DNA of 64,000 nt from Ridgeia piscesae (Eukaryota; Annelida; Polychaeta; Sabellida; Siboglinidae): assembly GCA_025642075.2 (NCBI GenBank), contig JAODUO010000950.1, positions 1 to 64,000 on the forward strand. The letters are read 5' to 3'. How positions within the stretch are numbered: the stretch's first letter is position 1; the number at the start of each line of letters is the position of its first letter. The notes below the pieces were generated by a model that did no database searches, was not told where the DNA came from, and saw only the letters and a list, made by a program, of their open reading frames with translations. Positions 1-24,454 of the stretch are shown here, piece after piece. A program made the position numbers and the translations under genes.

Positions 1-3000
1 GCCCCCTAGTGACAAACATGTGTCACCACTCCGAATGACGTTTGCGACCTTGTTGGAGATCTGCAGAGATAAATCTGACATTTCACTAACAAGCTGAATG
101 TTTCACTGACCATATAAGGAAAATATATATTTTAAAAAATCCATTGTTAAATTCACTGATGACACTATTTTGCAACACACAGGCGACCATGTCCTAAGAC
201 CACATCCCAATGATGACAGTTTTCATGCGAGGGGAATATGGAGGAATAATATACTTTTATTGTTGAAGTCCTATTTCAGTATTTGTAATTTACTGAGAGG
301 TTTTACTAACCATTTACTGATCTATGTCAATTTCAGTCACGAGAAGAAGACTGAGTTAACTTTCTATGTTTGTGCTTGCTGGAGCTTGTATAACCTTCAT
401 GATTAGTTTTTCAGCATCACTGCTCCATTTTCCATTGTCAGGTCAATGACCCCCGAACATTAATTTCACAATCAGTTTGATGCTGAATAAACCACATAAT
501 ATATGATCAATACCAATGTGGGTCAATATTTGACAACTAGACATACCAGTATTGCCAACACTCAACATTTGTACTGCATTGAACATATACAAATATCAAA
601 ATGATGTATTGTATTCATTTCCCCATGTCTATGTTATCATTGGATGGTTTTGTGTTTTGGAAATTGTCACGTTCAAAGAAAAGATTCAACTGACAGTTGT
701 ACACCCGACTTACTGAAGGTATGTTTGTCACCAATGACATAGCAGCAAAGTTACCAATTATTATCTGATCTATTATGTATTGAGATCTAATAATACATAT
801 ATGTAGATAAGATCCATCATGAATTTGTTTAGATATATATATATATATATATATATAAATGTTGGATATAATATAATTTTATTATATATATATAATATAT
901 ATATAAATGGCTAATAACACCAGGAGAAGTGGATGTATTTTCCAAACTGTATAAACACTCACAAAAATAATACTACATTTTATGCAGGTACAATATAGAG
1001 TAAGGTTTAAGGAGACTCCTGCTAAGACTTATAGAAAGTAAGACCCACCAGTCATAATTGTTCTATTGTGTCTTAGTTGAGTGGAAATAAAATTTAAACA
1101 TTGTTATATAGTGGTGCGATACATCTGCCTGAACCCTGAGGTTTCACTACCCCGTATGTACCACTGCACCTGAATAGTAGCAAAATGTCATGATATCTTC
1201 TGAAGAAAAGAAAGCAGACTATTTAAATGTCTGGTGCAGACAACTGACAGGGTTGAGTGAGTTACGGGAATGGGTCTGTGACCTGGTTAGTGACATATAG
1301 GCTGACAAGAATGAGCTACTAGTAAACTATGTAAATAGGGTGTACAATAAATATGTCTGTGTTTTATTCTCTGCCATTGCCAGCACACATATAATATATA
1401 GTTACTTGGGTCTTTGGTATTTAAATGTCACAGAGATCTCTTGAAAGTTTCTCAATATATAACTATGACTTGACATCATTAGGTTGTCAGACGTCAGTTA
1501 ACATAAGTTATGGGTGACAATGGCCTAAATTATCTTGTATATTATCTTTATATACCTGGTATTTAAATTTTAAAGAGATCCTTTAAAGGTTATGCAATAC
1601 AACCATTTACTGATGAGAATGGGGTGCACCTATACTACTGGGTTGTTAAAATATATCGACATGATAAATATGTACAATAAGTCTTAGCCACATTGCCTCC
1701 TAAAGCATCCTTATTTATGGTGTTTTAATTTAAAAGTTGTCTGGGTCTGAAGGGTTTGTAAATGTTACAGATGCTGCTGTTAACTTTACATCTGAATGTC
1801 TGTTACCAATGTGTTCGTTGTGAACAAATGGTTTCCCAAGTAAACATGTTTTAAAATAGGTTTGTAAGAAAATTCAACGTCATAGTCACAAAGTGCCTGG
1901 GGCAAAATGAAAGTTGGGTTTAGATGTCCACATGACATACTTTCAGACATACCAACTTTGTTAGGTTTAAATAAAAACTTTACTTTTGATTCTGTGTTAA
2001 TGTAGTATTTTTCAATTGGTTAATTAAATTTGTATTTTCAATTACTGTTGGTTAACACATATACCTATATAAAACATCCACTAAATTTGACCAGCATTGC
2101 ATCAATTAATGTGAAAGACCAGGAAACTAATACCAAACTAATTCCTGTAGGTCGTCTGCTTTGCATCAGTGTTCAATATTATCTGTTCCCAAAGCAATAT
2201 GCTTACAATATCTCTTTGTAGCAAATAATTCTTTAAACATTGTATTACCATACACCTCTGAACAGAAGTAAATTCTTGATATATGGTGCTTTATAAATAA
2301 GGTTATTATTATTATTTATTCTTCCACAAATCTCCATGTGATATCCTACGTAACTTTTTGTGTGCACAGTTCAGCAACAATATAAAAGTATGAGCTAAAC
2401 CTCATGAAAAGAACAGAATAGTTTTACCACCAAATACCATGAATCAAATTAAATATTTAATTGATTTTAATTGATGTTCAAAACAATACCTTGTGGACGG
2501 CGGCGCCTATTGTTCTTGGCCCTTTGATGTTAAACGATGGAGGGTCTGTGGTGGTTGTTTCAAACTGGAGGTCACCATGGTCGTTTACTTTGTAACCTAC
2601 AACAAATACGGTGGCATTTTAATTAACTGTTTCACAGGTACAATAAAGCTATAAGTAGAAATATTGCACTGTTGATTGGTGGGAGGAGTGTCAACTCGTA
2701 AATGCATAAAAAACTCCAGCTACACCCTCCTTTGATACCTCTAAATGCTGGCCGTCCGTCTGTCCGTCCACTCGTTCTTTGCCTCAACTGAACTCCCCCA
2801 CTCAATATCTCCCTACCCTGAGGTAGGGAGATATTGCGAAACATTTCCACGAATAAGCCTACAGTGATCAAGTGCTCATGTTTAGTGATTCCATCTAAAG
2901 ACATCTATTACACATGATGCCTGACATATGTGACACTGGTCACCAGCTGACCCTTAGTTGGGTAAATACAAAAAGCGGTCAAGCAGAACGTTATCCAGGA

Positions 3001-5970
3001 ATAAGACTGCAGTGGTCACATGCTCGTGTTTAGCACATGAAAAACATCACCACAACAGGCCTTTATGCAGGATAACATTTTGCCAGTCATAAATTTTTTC
3101 ATAGTCACGTGCATGTTAACTAAGCCGGTCAAAAAGTGTTTTACGATTTATGACCTGAAATAAACTACAAACACACGTGACACCTATTTGCAAAGCATAA
3201 CTGACAACATTTATGATTCTGACAACCTGTTTTTGCTCGTGTTGTTTTACCCAGCCAGTGATAATTCTACTGTCCAAATGACAGGTGGAAGGGTTTCTAA
3301 GTAACACTGCATCACAATAATGTCACACGCCCATGGTTACTGCCCACTGTCCAGTCATTTTTTCTCAAGAACCTAGCCACTCCCAGTAATGATCTAACTA
3401 TAAATAAAACTAACCTTCACTCACCCACAAGGTAACAAACAACCTATTTACATTGGTCCCATGTGATGTACTAATAACCAATAAACTATCTCAGGTAGGA
3501 GAAACACGTACACTCCAGCAAAAGGATATCATAATAAAAATGTCAAAATTAAGAAATTAACTAAAAAACCTGTGGTTGTTTTACGCAATATTGTTTTAAT
3601 AAATCAATTTTTTTTTAATTTATATAAATATATTACTTTTAATAAAGAAAAACAGAAAATATATGGACACCCAAAAACTGCTATGTTAATGGTTGCCCCA
3701 AAACTATCTGTGTTTAATGCATTCTTAATTACAAACAAGCCGCCATATATACTGTAATTGTATTAAGGCACTACCAAGAATCAGTCACCAGATCTGTGCC
3801 ACCTTTATGTACCTAATCACTATACCTATCCCCTGGTCCTATCTCAAGTCAATCTATGAGCTCATTGTGTGAACCAGGTCCAGCCACTCCAGTCTCCAGT
3901 CAGTGATCACTCAGACATGAAGCCGATGAGAAACAGATAACATGGTCATCGAACCCGTGACAAACCTTCTTTTTAGAGTATTTATTCAAGAACGCATCCA
4001 GTGGAAAGGATCGACAACATATTTTAATAATTTAATATGCACAGTTAAATTTGCTACAAAACATATTAATGCCAAATATTAAACAAAATGACAAAGAATG
4101 AAAGTATCAACGTAATGACTGCTGTGTCTTACCCATCGTTTCCAGCTTCTGCACAAGCCCAGCTCCCCGCAGTTTCTGTGGTGCATCCTCCACCCCTGCC
4201 AGCCGCTGAAACAGAACAAGAGGTCTTGTACACGGGAAACCAACATAATCTCAAGAAAATCCTCCCCGAGATAATCAATGACTCACTCAGATTTTGTCTA
4301 AGTATAGCTAATTCCATGCTAAGGTGTAATAGTGAAAAAGATATGTAAAACAACAAATGACCAAGTGTAGGCTACGACTAATTACCAGGCTCAATACCTG
4401 TGTTCTAAATATAGACAGCGAGTCAACAACAAAGGAGAACAGAGGACCCGGGTAACTGGAGCCAGTGCCCCAAACTGGTCAAGACTAGAGAGAATAACAT
4501 GACTCAGCTTCGCCTGGCTGGGCTGTTTACAAGTGTGGTTGTATGAATGAAAAGACGCATGAATGAAACTCTCTTTATGGGTGTGTATTATGTATTCATT
4601 TATAGTTTTTATAAACAAGATTTCAATATTATTGGTACACATGATCGAGTTGTATGTGTACAACCAGAAGTGAGATTAATACTGCCATTAGTATATATGC
4701 CTGTTATAAGTAATGGTTCTGTACTCTATTTTCATGCTGTTTATATTATGGTAGTCTGCTTTATTCAGACACATCTCCTATAAGCAAAGTATGACTGTAA
4801 ATAATTTACATAAGCATTGGAATCAAGCGGTTGAACCCCTTATGTTTTTGGATCGGGTAGTAATTTAATTGTAGTATATCATAAGTGTTTTTGGTGAGGA
4901 GTTGAAGCTGCACATGGCACCCCAACATCTATGGTGTGAGATGCTTATTTTAGTTCACAAATTTAAGAATCAAGAGTTTGATGAGCTCTGAAATAACTTG
5001 TAACATTTCCTTAAAAAAAATATTTTTGTTTTGTTTTTAATTATCTGTTCTGGAAACTTATATTTTGCACCAAAGCAGGCATGTGTCCACTTCTCTAAGA
5101 TGCATGTTCTCTAAATACTGAGGGTTGAATTCTATCTACAGCCCCCTACAACACAACTAAATTAGTTAGAATTAATTGGCAGCTTGACATATTTGAGGAC
5201 TAAGCCCCACCTCATATAGTATGGGTTCATATACCCCAATTAAGCCACCCGTCACTTTCAACACCTTTTGTGTATAAACTAAAGAAGACGAGGTTTAAAT
5301 GATTACAATTGTGATCAGTTATTTAATATGAGTCAACAACAATAATGTTGCACATTTTTAAATAGTACACATATAAAAATCACTGAGTCATCAAGAGAAT
5401 AAAAGAGCTTAAATTAATTGTAATAACATTATTTAACTAATATAAACACACAATTTAACTAGTATGACAAGCATATAGTATAACGTAGTGTAAAATTATG
5501 AACTTTTCTGGTTGCAGATTCATACATACTAAAAAGCTGATACCCGCACAATCTCTTCAAACATTAATTACTTGGTCGTCTCATTGCCATGAATAGCTTA
5601 ATTAAAACACAATCATAGATACATTAGGGGTACAGTACGTTTATAGTGGTGGAATGGGGTAGAGTTATATTAGGGATAGAGTTATTGTGGTGGAATGGGG
5701 TAGAGTCGTATAAGGGGTACACTTATTATGGTGGAATGGGGCCCGGGTAGCGGCGTAAACCCTAGCCTACGGCAGTACGGGTATAACTATAGGACGGGAT
5801 AATAATACTGTCTTAATTACAAGTTTACGCGGACTAGAACTTACCTGTCCTTTTCCAAATGGAATTCCGACGACAGCCACATTTCTGTGAATACCACATC
5901 TCTTTGAGTTATACATTGGCTTCGTTAAACGGGAGAGAATTCGACTGCAATTCACACTTATAGCGCTCAT
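1..5970 (-). CDS. ARG: Arginase, exons 1-4 (3' part beyond the left edge)
   Basis: Arginase hydrolyses arginine to ornithine and urea with a binuclear manganese centre. Four exons were read on the minus strand: 5970-5845, 4205-4133, 2596-2490 and 60-1. All have GT-AG borders and phases that join cleanly, giving 122 codons. Recognisable family segments are VAVVGIPFGKGQ in exon 1, GVEDAPQKLRGAGLVQKL in exon 2, NDHGDLQFE in exon 3 and SNKVANVIRSGD in exon 4. The window ends inside LGG, just before the expected GGDH metal-ligand motif, so no catalytic residue is visible. The first 30 residues contain no Asp or Glu and several Arg, Lys and Ser, which suggests a mitochondrial presequence as in ARG2-type enzymes (inference). 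The start ATG lies 342 bp from the MCM5 ATG, head to head. Confidence 0.93.
2803..2836. repeat. Perfect 15-bp inverted repeat with 4-nt loop
   Basis: Positions 2803-2817 and 2822-2836 are exact reverse complements separated by CTGA. The hairpin lies in arginase intron 2. No flanking element with further inverted sequence was recognised. Confidence 0.85.
2853..3033. repeat. Imperfect direct repeat pair (~35 bp)
   Basis: A segment beginning GAATAAG at 2853 and ending GTTTAG at about 2884 recurs at 2999-3033 with a handful of substitutions. Both copies lie in arginase intron 2. A separate block starting AGGCCTTTATGCAGGATA at about 3058 recurs near 36750 in a LYST intron, so this area contains dispersed repeat sequence. 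Confidence 0.5.
5619..5741. repeat. Three-copy 41-bp tandem repeat in arginase intron 1
   Basis: The block GTGGTGGAATGGGG (ATGGTGGAATGGGG in the last copy) ends at 5659, 5700 and 5741, a spacing of exactly 41 bp. The array is about 100 bp downstream of the exon 1 donor on the minus strand. Confidence 0.75.
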
Positions 5971-6312
5971 CAGTAGAAACGTGTGTGACGTTTGTTGCTC
6001 GTTTGTTTACACGCGTGGCTTTTATTTGGAGCGGAGGGCACGACGTCAGGGTCCATAGTGCGCAGTCATAGAGGCGTGCCCCTCGTCATCCAATCAAATT
6101 GAGCACGTCGCATTTTTACTTCTGTTTTTACGTACTCACAAATTAAAAAGCGTATTTACAATAATAATAACTAAAAAAATTATTATCATCTTTACCAGTA
6201 CAAGGGCACATTTGTGTATTAGAACAATCTAGAAAATACTTCCCATGAGCCAATGGGAGTTTCCCGCCTTTTGACAGTCGTTGCGGGAAATCACAAAGCA
6301 CAGAGAAACGTC
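5971..6312. promoter_or_regulatory. Divergent arginase/MCM5 promoter with E2F and CCAAT elements
   Basis: The 342 bp between the two start codons must serve both genes. On the MCM5 side there is CCAAT at 6250-6254, an E2F-type TTTCCCGCC at 6260-6268 and an inverted E2F-type GCGGGAAA at 6283-6290, all within 63 bp of the MCM5 ATG. A second CCAAT lies near 6090, and ACGTCA/TGACGT half-sites for CREB/ATF factors lie near 6045 and 5988. E2F control is known for MCM genes in animals, so G1/S induction of MCM5 is expected. Whether arginase responds to the same elements is not known. No TATA box was seen close to either start. Confidence 0.75.
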
Positions 6313-18802
<12,490 letters not shown>

Positions 18803-19330
18803 CCGGCTGTAACAGACATGTCACTAAAGTGACGACACAGACACTCTGTTGGCAGTGGAATGACAATAACAATGTCATTAGTGACTTATCAGTGACACAA
18901 ATGCAAGAAAAAACAGACTGACTAGTCCACTGCCATCATATATATATATTGCCATAGTACATGTATTTGGCACTCTGAAATGTGGTTATATTAAAATGGA
19001 CCTTTGACTAACAATTTATCTTACCTGCACTGATGGAAATGATCGTTGCATGCTTTTATGTCATGTATACCTTCCATACTACATCAACTGTTGGGTAGAA
19101 TACGCATTTAAGTGTAAAACAGTGTTTACAAAAGTTACCCCAAAATTATTACTCATTGATACTCTTCTGTTAGAAGAAATTTTGACAGCGCTGCAAAACT
19201 ATTCTCGTGTGTACGAATTGATGCTAATGGTTGCATTATATTGTGTATTTTTCTATAATATAGTATACTATGTACTGGTTGGTAATGGATGCACTGATAA
19301 TGTGGATATTAATAAAAAAAAAAATTATTA
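18803..19330 (+). other. Probable MCM5 3' UTR with AATAAA
   Basis: After the TGA at 18800-18802 the sequence becomes AT-rich with no conserved frame. The canonical signal AATAAA occurs at 19311-19316, followed by an A-run, and is the best candidate poly(A) signal. The exact cleavage site cannot be seen. Confidence 0.5.
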
Positions 19331-20934
19331 TCTTTTTGCTTGCGAATTATTATGTATCGTGTGTGTTTGATGTAGCTAAGGTGCAGGTATTTCTGTGTTT
19401 TCAAACCTTTCTCGTATTTACCTGATAATTGTGAACATGTGTATGTTTTATTGTGATTCATCACTAAAATATTCCACCAGTTGCACCTTGTAAGTTATAT
19501 CCAGTTTGCAAACGTGCCGAGTTAATGCGGGAAAATAGCAAGGTGATAATTTCTGCCAACTAGACTCGGTAGATGGCGCCACTAAAATATCGCTCGTAGA
19601 TTTCTTATGAAAATGTAAATAATTGAACAAAACGACATTGTGTGATGCTCATTCGTCAACTGGTTGTAAACAAATATTTTGAAGTTTTCGGATAATTTGT
19701 TCAATCAAAATGCAAAAAAGCGTTTTTGCCCCGTGCTTAACAATAATTATTGTTCTTCGTTTTCATTTTAATGAGGAACCTGGTTGATCGCAAGAAAGAA
19801 GCATCCAGCGAACATCTAGTATCATAAATCGTTCCTTCCTATAAATAGATAAATCTGCTAACACGGAAATGTGACAACAAACGCACACGTTGTGACGTCA
19901 TTAGAGTCACGTCACAACCGAAATACGCCAAGCACTCGTAATCAATATTAGTGCACCTATGACGTAGATAGCGACAAAACCATTATTGTATATAGTTGCG
20001 GAAATGATCTAGTACAACATGATACCTAGTCTACTGTGGATCCTGCTGCTGCTTAAAATAATCAGTGAGTGGGAGAGAGAACACGTTTATGGAACGATAT
20101 GGTGCGCCTCTATTATTTCGTGACAACTGAATAGTATAGGTTTTTATCGTCAGCTCGAGAGTCGGTGAGTCAAGAGGCCCTGCAAACCGCTCCGTCGTTG
20201 GTTGTTCTCTAGTTCTGCGCTCATTCCAGGTCAAGCCGACAGACTATCCACTTTTATTCGCTTGCTTCCTCTCGATCGCATCCCTTCAATCTTTCCAGTT
20301 GAACAGTAACATTACTAAATATTCACGATGTGCCCTATAAATCCGGTCCGTCTTGTTCTAATTGTGATAATCATCTTTATTTTTGTAGTTGGCTTTCCTA
20401 ACTGACCTAAGGATTTCATTTGTTTTCTGTCCACAAAACTCACAATTCTTCTTAAAAGCCATATTTTCATTTGCTTTGATGGTGTGTTGTGTGCGTTTAT
20501 TTGAAGTCCAGAATTCTAGTTTTTAGTAACGACGTAACGTGGGCTCGATTAACACTAATACTCGTGTTCTTACCTCAAACGATGTGTTCCTTGTTAAAAT
20601 GTTTTTCATGTTATATATCACGATCTATGGAACTATAGGTCTAAAATATTCCAAGGCGTCGGAACCGGCGAGGGCTGTAAATATACCCTTTCACAAATCT
20701 TCGGCGTTGACACACCTAGCTCTTTCTGCAGTAATTCGTCACTCCGTCCAATTTACGATTTATTTTGAAGAAAAACACGCAGCATTTATTGTTTCAGTGA
20801 CGCAAGGAGTTGTAATTTCTGTCCCCTGTTAGCCCCAACCACCGAATGAGTTAACATTATAGTATTATGCATGCAATACCGTGGTGGATGTAGAAATTAA
20901 ATGGTGATGTGGAAGATTAATTAATTCAAACCAC
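19331..20934. other. Intergenic DNA without recognisable genes
   Basis: No conserved reading frame was seen. The stretch includes a perfect interrupted palindrome at 19889-19918 built on CRE-type TGACGT/ACGTCA sequence, described separately. The rest is AT-rich and unassigned. Confidence 0.5.
19889..19918. promoter_or_regulatory. Palindromic CRE-like pair
   Basis: GTTGTGACGT at 19889-19898 and its exact reverse complement at 19909-19918 are separated by 10 bp. The left arm runs into TGACGTCA, a consensus CREB/ATF site. No start of a gene was found next to it, so its target is unknown. Confidence 0.4.
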
Positions 20935-21940
20935 TATTCTGTTTGATGGTGCCAACTGCTTGCCCTCTCACGTGTGGGGTCCCTCAAGCTTCTGTAAGTA
21001 TTCGGTCAGCAATTGTTCTATATTTATGCAGCACAGTATTCGGAACAACTTGATGTCACATTTTTATGCTGACACGCAAATTAACATCACAGTGAAACCC
21101 CGTCAGGAGGACATTGACGCGACTGTTGAGTGCATTGAACGGTGTGCAACATAAATCAGGATATGGATGAAAACAAACTCCTTGAAGTTGAAAGACTCAA
21201 AAACAGAAGTAATAGTATTAGGTTCAGCTCAACAGCTAATGAAAACCAAGCTGCATGCGTTGCGTGTGGGTGACTGCTTGGTCAGGGTGACTCACAGTGT
21301 TCGTAATCTTGGTGTTCAGTTTGTTGCTGAGATGACGATGGAGTCGAGTCGCATGTGACTGCTGTGTGCAAGTCAGCAATATTCCACCTCCGCAACACCT
21401 CGAGGATCAGACGGTATCTGACAGCGACAGAGCAAGTCATACTCGCATTTGTTACAAGCAGACTCGATGTTGGCTTTGCATTGCTATATCGACTGCCTCT
21501 GGCCAGCCCGCTTGATCGACGGCGCCATGAAATATAGCCATGCTACACCCCTGCTGATGAAGTTGCCCTGGCTGCCGATAGCAGTGCGAGTGGAATTCAA
21601 GATCCTGCGCTACTCTCTCATCGAGCACTGACTGGCCATGCGCCTGGATACATTGAACAATGTGTAAGCCGACGTCAACCGGTCAGGTCGCTGCGCTCCG
21701 GCGGAATTTTTATTTTGTGTGCCACGCACAAGGCGTCACTGGGGTGACAGAGCTTTCAGCGTGGCAGCCTCGTGTCTGTGGAATGCGTTACCGCAGCATC
21801 TGACAAACTATGACCACTGCTGCTTTTAAAGTTAAACAAAAGATCTATCTATTTTTAAGAACTTTTTGTACAGCCCTGTGAGCAACGGATGTTGGAACAG
21901 CGCTATACACATTTCACGATTATAAATGTCACGATTAACT
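20935..21940 (+). pseudogene. Decayed non-LTR retrotransposon (reverse transcriptase C-terminal part)
   Basis: Conceptual translation in shifting frames gives recognisable blocks of a Jockey/CR1-group reverse transcriptase: CGVPQ near 20977, HFYAD-TQI near 21058, WMKTNSLKLKDSKTEV near 21163, SVRNLGV near 21298, TAVCKSAIFHLRNTSRIRR from about 21358 and WLPIAVRVEFKIL near 21570. Continued fragments such as HAPGYIEQC and LWNALPQHL follow to about 21800. The copy is broken by stops and frameshifts. The catalytic YADD box has lost one aspartate codon. It is 5'-truncated and ends in a tail containing ATTATAAATGTCACGATTAA. It is dead. Confidence 0.85.
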
Positions 21941-22399
21941 GCTTGCTGCCTCTAGTTTGTGTCGCCGCTGGGTGGGTGTTGGCTAGATAATGCAAACATC
22001 CTTGACATACTTGAGGAAGCGACACCAATACGATACCCTGCTAGTGAGTACAAGGGACAAGGAACGGATGCCACTGACAGGTTGATTCCTAGTCGTATTT
22101 GGCTTGGTCGAAACGATGTCCAACGGGCGTCGTTAATTAGTTATTATGACGCACGTCAGACGCACAGTGTTCGTCATAATGATGCTGCCGAGAAAATGTG
22201 GCTGTCTACAGTAATTGATCATGTTCTCGCGTTGTAAACAGCGACCGCCGCAGATGGTTGACAAATCGAGTCACATAATGTCATTATCACATACATGGTT
22301 ATATAACTGGTTAACTATTACATGCAACGACCTTCACACATACGCACATGCACACGATTGTATTACATATTAGTGCATTCACGCCCATTACATTCACCG
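21941..22399. other. Short intergenic stretch
   Basis: This stretch lies between the LINE remnant and the terminal exon of the minus-strand homeobox gene. A 92-codon plus-strand frame at 21959-22237 has no recognised domain and is not called. Nothing else was seen. Confidence 0.4.
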
Positions 22400-24146
22400 T
22401 CAGTCGAAGTCGACCAAGTCGAGGCCACAGAAACGGTCATAGACAAGCCGGGAGTCCCGGTTTACGTAGATGCCGTAGAGAGCGTCGTTGACGGCTGACG
22501 GGAACTCGGGGTCTGTCCGGTCGACGATGCCTCCCTCCGTCACGGCTATCATGTTGATGATGGCCCGAAACAGGCTCAGTCTGCCGTCGGAGCCTGTCGC
22601 TGCTTTGCGCGGTGGAGCAGCAGGACCGGCTTCCGTGTTTGTTACCTGCAAGAAGGCACGTTTGTTATAAAAATTAGTTGATTAACACGTTTCAAAAATA
22701 TAATAGTAGTAGTTCTTATATCGCGCGATATCTAACTAAATGTTAATCAATAACGCAAGACAAAGCATTAACGACCGGTCGACAACGCTTTGTATTTGTT
22801 TCTGTGAGTATCACGTCATAATAACGTTACGTCATAAATAATCGGTCTAGAATTTTTTTAATATAATTTTTTTTAATTATCAGGCGGTCTGTGGCTTTGT
22901 GAAGAATGGTTGAAGTTCGTTTGTGCAGAAGTTATGACTGTGGAAAATGTGTGAATGTTCGGTTATTCCAAAGGAAAGACAAACGTGCGCATAGCCATAG
23001 GCTCTGACTATAGCCTATTGCATAGTCCATAAGCCATAGCCAAAACATAATGCTTTATGAAGACTGAGATCATTCGCACATATAACTGTGTAGTTTACTC
23101 ATCTCCTTATTAGTCTACGACGTAGAAAATATAATATGATGGTTAGTTTAGTCTTCACAGTGATACATTAGACACAAATTTTAATTGTCCTATTGTGCAC
23201 TTTATTTTCCCGTCACAAGGTGGCAGCACCCACAGGCGGTAGTGGTCACTGGTCTTAAGAGCTGATATATCTGCCTATTTTTCTTTTGAAACGACGAATC
23301 GGTGTTGTTTCCTGATGGCTCTACGTCTACGTTACACTATCATGATATCACAATGCCAATGGCGACTTGTCAATGCTATGCCTATGCATGCCCATGCCCC
23401 ATGCCCATGGTGGTAAATTTAACTGCGTATGCAGTTATGGATTTATGCCTATAATCACAAATCCATACGCAGATTAAATTAATCGTTGAAAGCGACAACA
23501 ATACAATGCCATGTAGCAAGTTTGTTACGACCTTGTCCTTGTTTGCATACGTCACAGCAGGTACAGGCGAAGAGGCGTGGAATGTCGATGAAGTTGATGA
23601 CGTTGACGTCAGCAGTTCCTGGTCCGATGTCGTCACGCCAACGCTAGTATTGTCCTCTTGGGAAACAGTTGGTTTTATATCGATCACGTGAGCCTGCGGG
23701 GCGGCCAGTTCTGGTGCCAGTTCATCGTTTCCATTCTTCTCAAATTGTTCGGAAGTAGTCACACTCTCCGAGATCGAGTCATCGGACATGCTTGCCATAT
23801 CGTTGGCCGCTGACATCGCGGTCATTGAGCTCGTTTTCTCGTGATCGGCATTAAAATCGTTAACGTTCTTCTGTGTTTCCGAAATCATGAAACATTTGTC
23901 AGTCAGCTGCATCTTCGCTAGTTCCTCTTCCCGTTTCACCCGAGCACGTTTGTTCTGAAACCAGATGCTCACAAACTGTTCGCTTGATCCGAGTTCGAAG
24001 GCGAGTCTTTCTTTGCGCAGCTTGTTTGGCCATTGTTCCTGTTTGAATGTCTTTTCCAGCTTCTCCAGTTGTTCTGCCGTAATGATTGTCCTCTTTCTAC
24101 GTTTCCGCATACGCACGTCAGTTGAATGTTGCCTTGGAAGAGACAT
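22400..24146 (-). CDS. Divergent homeobox transcription factor (two exons proposed)
   Basis: The homeodomain lies at about residues 15-75 of the first exon. It has L16, F20, W48, F49, Q50, N51 and R53 in standard numbering, the last helix reading VSIWFQNKRARVKR. R5 is present; W25 and K52 depart from the usual Y and R. It looks PRD-like or unassigned, and I do not recognise a named family. The ATG at 24144-24146 gives MSLPRQHSTDVRMRKRRK. After the homeodomain the protein is rich in Ser, Thr, Glu and Asp. The unspliced frame runs on to 23382 with low-complexity, unconvincing sequence. I propose exon 1 24146-23532 and exon 2 22645-22400. Both join in phase 0, giving 286 residues with an acidic C-terminus (LDLVDFD). 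The acceptor CTTGCAG is good, but the donor AAG|GTCGTA is weak, so the exon 1 end is uncertain. Confidence 0.7.
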
Positions 24147-24337
24147 TTCTTTTAAAACGTGCAGTTTTAGAAAACGAATTTCCGTCGTCTGCTAGAACGG
24201 TGTATGAGTTAATGTGATCCGCCTAAAAATCTTGCTTGCCAGTAGAAACGACTGTCTAGATTCCCAAACTCCGTGAGGTGGCAGCACTTTCTAGCCTTCA
24301 AATCCGCCTGGTATAAATATTCTGCATATGATAATTT

Positions 24338-24454
24338 GTATGTATGTATGTATGTATGTATGTATGTATGTATGTATGTATGTATGTATGTATGTATGTA
24401 TGTATGTATGTATGTATGTATGCATGCATGCATGCATGCATGCATGCATGCATG
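24338..24454. repeat. (GTAT)n followed by (GCAT)n microsatellite
   Basis: About twenty GTAT units run to 24420 and then change abruptly to eight GCAT units to about 24454, followed by alternating CGCACGCACAC sequence. The array is about 200 bp upstream of the homeobox start. The long frames it generates on both strands (repeated Met-Tyr-Val-Cys or Ile-His-Thr-Tyr) are artefacts. Confidence 0.95.

Noticed and set aside
2819..2840. TGAGGTAG sequence resembling the let-7 seed in the hairpin
   Set aside because: The sequence after the seed does not match let-7, the seed falls at the loop rather than in a precursor arm, and no second arm complements it.
6253..6312. Upstream in-frame ATG as the MCM5 start
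   Set aside because: Its 20 extra codons overlap the E2F sites and do not match MCM5, whereas MAGFDDAG at 6313 matches the family start.
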